Source of the DNA: Diorhabda sublineata
Taxonomy: Eukaryota > Arthropoda > Insecta > Coleoptera > Chrysomelidae
Assembly (NCBI RefSeq): GCF_026230105.1
Contig: NC_079476.1
Span: 27,146,559 to 27,210,558 of the forward strand
DNA length: 64,000 bases
Direction: 5' to 3'
The translations under genes were made by a program, and so were the position numbers. The notes beneath the pieces are model-generated. The model was given only the letters and a program-made list of their open reading frames with translations. It ran no database searches and was not told where the DNA came from. Positions 60,601 through 64,000 of this stretch are shown piece by piece; position 1 is the stretch's first letter, and every line of letters begins with the position of its first letter.

Positions 60601-63537
60601 ATCTTATGTTATCGAATAATAGTGATAGCGGAAGCTGTAAAAAAAGAGGACTGGTATGCGATTCCCAATGTAGCGACGACGGATGCTGGAGTCCTGGACC
60701 TAATCAATGTCTCTCTTGTTTGAACTACAGATTAGGCCGCACTTGTTTGCAGAACTGTAACGTTAAACCAGGGTAAGTTATTTATAATTGACTATTATAA
60801 TATATTGTTGATAAATTGGTTACATTTTACGTATTTTTTACATTTAAAATTATTTGTTGTAGATTATATAGAGCCAGTACGAACGAATGTAAGCCGTGCC
60901 ACGAACAGTGCGGTTCTTCTTGCCACGGCCCCGGAGCTGATAACTGTACGTCTTGCAAACATTTACGCGACGGCAATTTTTGCGTGTCAAAATGTATGCT
61001 AAATAAATATGAAGAACACGGTTTTTGCCAACAGTGCCACCAAAACTGCGTCGAAAGTTGTACCGGTCCTTCTAATGTTCTTGGAAAAGGAGGATGTGAC
61101 GCGTGCCAACTTGCCATTATCAAAGAGAATAATTACGTTTGTTTGAATAGGAAGGATACATGTCCTGACGGTTATTATTTTGAATATATCGGACCGCACA
61201 GTTTGGAAGGTTCGAATCCTAATACGACGGCCGTCTGTAGAAAATGTCATCCTAGGTAAGTTGTTAACAATAAATGTTTAGAGTGTTTTTAATTCGACGA
61301 AATATTTTTTATAGATGCAAGAAATGTACGCAGTACGGTTTCCACAAGTCAATATGTCAAGAATGTACCCATTTCAAAAAAGGCGAACAATGCGAAGACG
61401 AATGTACCCCAGATTATTATCCCGACGTTACCACTAACGAATGTATATCTTGCGATAAAGAATGCCGAGGTTGTACCGGTCCAGGTCCGGATAATTGTAT
61501 TCAATGTCAAAGTACGAAATTTTTCGCCGACGGTTATATCGATTTGAACAGTACAAAGTTCACCTGCGTAACTACTTGTCCAATAGATTATCCCTATAGA
61601 CTTTTTTCGGTGGATGCTAACGCGTACTGTTCAAACATAGCTTCCAGTTCTATGTTAGCTTCCGAGAAACACACATCGGAAATGATCATTATCATCGTAG
61701 GAGTGATAGTAGGCGTTTGTATTTTGGTACTTTTAGCAGGTTTCTTCTATTATTGTCAGAGAAAAGAAAAACTCAAAGAAAACGCTATGAAAATGACTCT
61801 AGCTTTGACAGGTTTAGAAGACGACGAACCTTTAAGACCGACGAATGTAATGCCGAATATAGCAAAATTGAGAATCATCAAAGAAACGGAATTGAGAAAA
61901 TCTAATATCCTAGGATGCGGCGCTTTCGGTAAAGTATACCAGGGTGTGTGGAATTTGGAAGGTGAAGGTCATAATTCGGCGAAAATACCCGTCGCTATTA
62001 AAGTATTAAGAGAAGATACCGGAGCCAATACAAGTAAAGATTTCTTAGACGAAGCTTATATTATGGCTACAGTCGATCATCCGAATCTGCTTCAACTTTT
62101 AGGCGTTTGTATGACTTCTCAAATGATGTTGATTACTCAATTAATGTACCTCGGTTGTTTACTGGACTTTGTAAGAAATAATAAAGACAGAATAGGTTCT
62201 AAAACATTCTTAAATTGGTCTACGCAAATAGCCAGAGGAATGGCCTATTTGGAAGAAAAACGTTTGGTACATAGGGATTTGGCAGCTAGGAACGTTTTAC
62301 TTCAAACTCCCGGTTTAGTTAAAATAACCGATTTCGGTCTAGCGAAACTACTAGATATAAATGAAGAAGAGTACAAAGCCGCTGGTGGTAAAATGCCTAT
62401 CAAATGGTTAGCTTTAGAATGTATACAACATCGTATCTTTACACATAAATCGGACGTATGGGCATTTGGTGTTACGGTATGGGAATTACTCACGTTCGGC
62501 GACCGCCCTTATGACAACGTCCCCGCTAGAGATGTACCTGAATTATTAGAAAAAGGCGAAAGGCTACCGCAACCTGAAATAGCCAGTATAGAAGTTTATA
62601 TGATACTAATCAAATGTTGGATGTTGGACGCTGAAAGTAGACCTTGCTTCAAAGAATTAGAAGAAGATTTTTCCAAGATGGCACAAGATCCCGGAAGATA
62701 TTTAGCTATTCCCGGAGATAAATTTATGAGACTGACGAATTTCCCTAACCCACAGGTAAATACTAATTATTATAAATATCCCGAAATGTTAAATTTAACA
62801 ATTTTTTTTTATTTTAGAATGACAGAGAAATTGTTCGAAGTCTAGCTTCCGTCATGGAATCATCGCATAGTACCTTCGAGAACGATAACCACCTACAGCC
62901 CAAATCTAGAGCTCCCCTACACACTTCGCTATCGGATAGTAGTTCATCCCAAAATCAAAATCATCTGAATCAAAAGTTGTTGAGGTACGCTCAATCCCAT
63001 GGATTTGATTCCTCAGTTCCTACACAATCTGATGCATCCAGCATCAAATACTGCGGTAGTTTAATGAAAATGAGAGACGATATCGGCTCAGACGAATACG
63101 ATTCTGTAGCTAGATCGCAAGCTAAAGTAGGTACATTGAAATTAGATCTTCCCGTCGACGAAGACGATTATTTGATGCCTTCTCCGCAACAAGGTCAAGG
63201 AATTACCACCTACGTAGATTTAATCGATTCCAAATCGTCTGATCCTTCAACTTCTTATACTAATTACCAAGATTTTTACAAAAACAACATCGATAATCCC
63301 GAATACCTGATGAATAACGATACGCCTAGTCAAACAGTAGGACTTCCCACAGTTTCGGAGTTCGTTAACGCTTCCTCGGGTACTTTAGGCCAAGCATCCG
63401 GATTTAAACCACCTCAAATGTATTTACCGCAAAAAAGTACCGAAGAAGAATCCGATCACGAGTATTATAATGATTTCGATAGGCTGCAAAGAGAATTACA
63501 ACCTCTGCAGAAAAATATAAACGGGGCTATCGTTTGA
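48452..63537 (+). CDS. Egfr: Epidermal growth factor receptor, complete, five coding exons
   Basis: Receptor tyrosine kinase of the plasma membrane that binds EGF-type ligands (Spitz, Keren, Gurken and Vein in flies) and signals through Ras/MAPK. Coding exons are 48452-48629, 59248-60772, 60863-61255, 61315-62755 and 62818-63537. Their lengths sum to 4257 nt with consistent phases, giving 1418 residues, close to the 1426 of one fly isoform. Order: signal peptide 1-22; L domain 1 about 85-215; furin-like Cys-rich region from 216; L domain 2 about 374-525; a second long Cys-rich region to about 815; membrane helix about 822-846; kinase from about 892. Kinase residues: G899-x-G901-xx-G904, Lys928, gatekeeper Thr973, HRD Asp1020, DFG Asp1038. 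The tail has Tyr1297, NPEY1342 and EYY1395-1396. Met at 48452 has the best start context; 48416 would add 12 residues. Confidence 0.95.
49450..49830 (+). pseudogene. LINE fragment, 3' end of reverse-transcriptase ORF
   Basis: The plus strand reads LAKLEANMTRQSKQLGALNA followed by IIRSQKISKKTKLHLYKT. After shifts come KILR and, near the end, a GTRKRWYAE-like stretch and LRERGIQNWETKAKN. The order (ALN...K.IS..TK..LYKT; then ILR..; then R.RKRW..D..EDL...I.NW..KA) is that of the region downstream of the RT domain in insect non-LTR retrotransposons. Several stops and a missing middle show that it is dead. It lies in Egfr intron 1 in the sense orientation. Confidence 0.6.
54560..54705 (-). mobile_element. 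Irritans-like mariner 5' fragment, inverted
   Basis: The reverse complement reads GAAGTACCTGGCCTGACCTA, then AGAGATATC...CTGTCTATACAGCATATGTTTCAAGTTTGAAGACG. The same words follow the left end of the mariner at 17785 (AGAAGTACTTGGCTTGACCT...TTTCAAGTTTGAAGACG). About 145 bp are shared with roughly 80 percent identity by eye. The outermost terminal bases (CGAGGATAG) are eroded. Two members of one family therefore lie in opposite orientation about 37 kb apart. Confidence 0.85.
54710..57940. other. Intronic AT-rich DNA
   Basis: No gene or certain element. A less AT-rich stretch at about 55390-55660 could be old transposon sequence but was not assigned. Confidence 0.4.
57946..57977. repeat. Imperfect (AT)n microsatellite
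   Basis: AT run of about 32 bp with one AAAT interruption. Confidence 0.9.
57980..59247. other. 3' part of Egfr intron 1
   Basis: AT-rich, no element recognised. Ends in a poly-T tract and TTCTAG, the acceptor for exon 2. Confidence 0.45.
59248..60772 (+). CDS. Egfr: Egfr coding exon 2, ligand-binding ectodomain
   Basis: 1525 nt covering residues 60-568. It starts inside a split Ile codon and continues CIGTNGRLSVPSNRDRHYRN, then LKDRYTNCTYVDGNLELTW, the conserved entry to L domain 1. It then encodes the first furin-like region (CPACDRECENGCWGEGKKNC; ECCHLFCAGGCTGPTQSDC), L domain 2 (SFRNCTVLEGNINI) and the start of the second Cys-rich region. The donor CCAGG|GTAAGT is at 60773. The frame is open throughout, so the two antisense frames on the other strand are shadows. 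Confidence 0.95.
60863..61255 (+). CDS. Egfr: Egfr coding exon 3, cysteine-rich region
   Basis: Follows a 90-bp intron (GTAAGT...TTGTTGTAG). Encodes residues 568-699: LYRASTNECKPCHEQCGSSC and HGPGADNCTSC, followed by further CxxC furin-like repeats, ending in VCRKCHPR at a split Arg codon. This extra Cys-rich stretch makes the ectodomain longer than in vertebrate EGFR, as is usual in insects. Confidence 0.95.
61315..62755 (+). CDS. Egfr: Egfr coding exon 4, last repeats, membrane helix and kinase
   Basis: Follows a 59-bp intron. Residues 700-1179: the final furin-like repeats (CRGCTGPGPDNC), a membrane segment from Met822 (MIIIIVGVIVGVCILVLLAG), a basic juxtamembrane stretch, and the whole kinase. 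Key motifs: ILGCGAFGKVYQG, PVAIKVL, LITQLM, VHRDLAARN, TDFGLAKLL, KMPIKWLALE. The Lys-gatekeeper-HRD-DFG spacings (45, 47 and 18 residues) equal those of human EGFR. The donor CACAG|GTAAAT is at 62756. Confidence 0.97.
62818..63537 (+). CDS. Egfr: Egfr coding exon 5, C-terminal signalling tail
   Basis: Follows a 62-bp intron in phase 0 (FPNPQ|NDREIVRSLAS). Residues 1180-1418. Contains the conserved LPVDEDDYLMP motif (Tyr1297), NPEYLMN (Tyr1342, an NPxY type PTB-binding site) and SDHEYYND (Tyr1395/1396, a YxN-type Grb2 site), ending RELQPL...NGAIV and TGA. These are the phosphotyrosine docking sites known from the fly receptor. Confidence 0.95.
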   Translation, partial: NDREIVRSLASVMESSHSTFENDNHLQPKSRAPLHTSLSDSSSSQNQNHLNQKLLRYAQSHGFDSSVPTQSDASSIKYCGSLMKMRDDIGSDEYDSVARSQAKVGTLKLDLPVDEDDYLMPSPQQGQGITTYVDLIDSKSSDPSTSYTNYQDFYKNNIDNPEYLMNNDTPSQTVGLPTVSEFVNASSGTLGQASGFKPPQMYLPQKSTEEESDHEYYNDFDRLQRELQPLQKNINGAIV

Positions 63538-63785
63538 AAAAATATACGGGGATTTTATCTTTTCTTTTTCTAATGTACAAAAAATTATGTACAAACATAT
63601 ATTAAGACGAAGTCAACAAAATTGATGTAATTTGATTTCAAGATCGCTTGATATGATATCAACGATATAGATTCAAAGAGAATGTAGGACATGAAGGTAA
63701 TTTTTTGAAGAAAACTTGAACGGAAAACGTAGATCGTTTCTATTTTTGGAATATAACGTTAATAAAAAATCAATTAACGAATTAA
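63538..63785 (+). terminator. Egfr: Egfr 3' untranslated region and polyadenylation signal
   Basis: AT-rich sequence after the stop with AATAAA at 63761-63766, about 224 bp downstream of TGA, in TTAATAAAAAATC. It is the first canonical hexamer after the stop. The cleavage site is expected 10-30 bp further on. Confidence 0.6.
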
Positions 63786-63814
63786 AACCCATTATTATTT
63801 ATTTTTGAACATTA

Positions 63815-63930
63815 ATGAGCCGAAGCACTTTCTGCCAATGCAAAATATCTCGCTGTTGCACCAGAGAAAAACTCTTTACCGACATTTTTGTGACAGTTAA
63901 TAGTAAGCTTGGAGAAGCTCATTTCTATCT
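63815..63930 (-). other. Unassigned minus-strand frame downstream of Egfr
   Basis: The minus strand reads MSFSKLTINCHKNVGKEFFS then GATARYFALAESASAH and a stop. In the neighbouring frame the same DNA gives LVQQRDILHWQKVLRLIN, which recalls the C-terminal end of mariner transposases (...RWQKVL...NG). It may be the 3' end of another mariner cut by a frameshift, or the last exon of a convergent gene. The window ends too soon to decide. Confidence 0.25.
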
Positions 63931-64000
63931 AAGTTCATTATTATATTTGATTAACGATGGTCATTACACTCCTTGGAACAAAACGACATTTGGAAGTCAA

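Noticed and set aside
59589..61250. Several antisense frames of 74-153 codons over Egfr
   Set aside because: Shadows of the highly constrained Egfr exons on the opposite strand; they lack domains and run across exon-intron borders.
1..64000. tRNA, 5S rRNA or snRNA genes
   Set aside because: Scanned for A/B-box and GGTTCGA-type words. The only close match lies inside Egfr exon 3, where it is coding sequence.

Overview
This is AT-rich (about two thirds A+T) eukaryotic nuclear DNA from an insect. The evidence is a complete epidermal growth factor receptor gene of the insect type (extended cysteine-rich ectodomain, intron phases and tail motifs matching the fly receptor), many mariner-family transposons typical of arthropods, short introns of 59-90 bp, and a CCTAA (TTAGG-type) repeat tract. 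A beetle or another holometabolous insect fits, but I cannot name the species from the sequence.

Layout. Bases 706-3660 are a tandem satellite: about 41 copies of a 72-bp unit, organised as a 1440-bp (20-unit) higher-order repeat that is present twice with no difference over about 1452 bp. Bases 3660-48300 hold no convincing multi-exon gene. They are noncoding DNA, either intergenic or the 5' intron of Egfr, littered with transposon remains: at least eight mariner/Tc1-type copies (17.8, 21.4, 24.3, 25.9, 28.9, 31.8, 36.7 and 41.2 kb), a Jockey-like LINE RNase H tail (16.0 kb), a probable Penelope GIY-YIG remnant (39.3 kb), two inverted-repeat MITE-like elements (12.5 and 37.9 kb), a 1.2-kb foldback palindrome (42.2-43.4 kb) and a degenerate foldback (22.7-23.1 kb). 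Only one copy looks intact: the DD41D (rosa-like) element at 25919-27239, with a full 358-aa transposase, 37-bp terminal repeats matching at 36 positions, and TA target duplications.

Bases 48328-63785 are Egfr on the plus strand. A first coding exon carries a signal peptide and a short upstream ORF in its leader. A 10.6-kb intron containing further transposon debris follows, then four closely spaced exons. Joined, they give a continuous 1418-codon frame with two ligand-binding L domains, a long furin-like region, one membrane segment, a tyrosine kinase with all catalytic residues, and a tyrosine-rich tail. A polyadenylation signal lies about 220 bp after the stop.

Three small exon-like segments (14381-14478, 35527-35631 next to a TATA box, 40818-40887) have coding character but no assigned gene. 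They are reported with low confidence.
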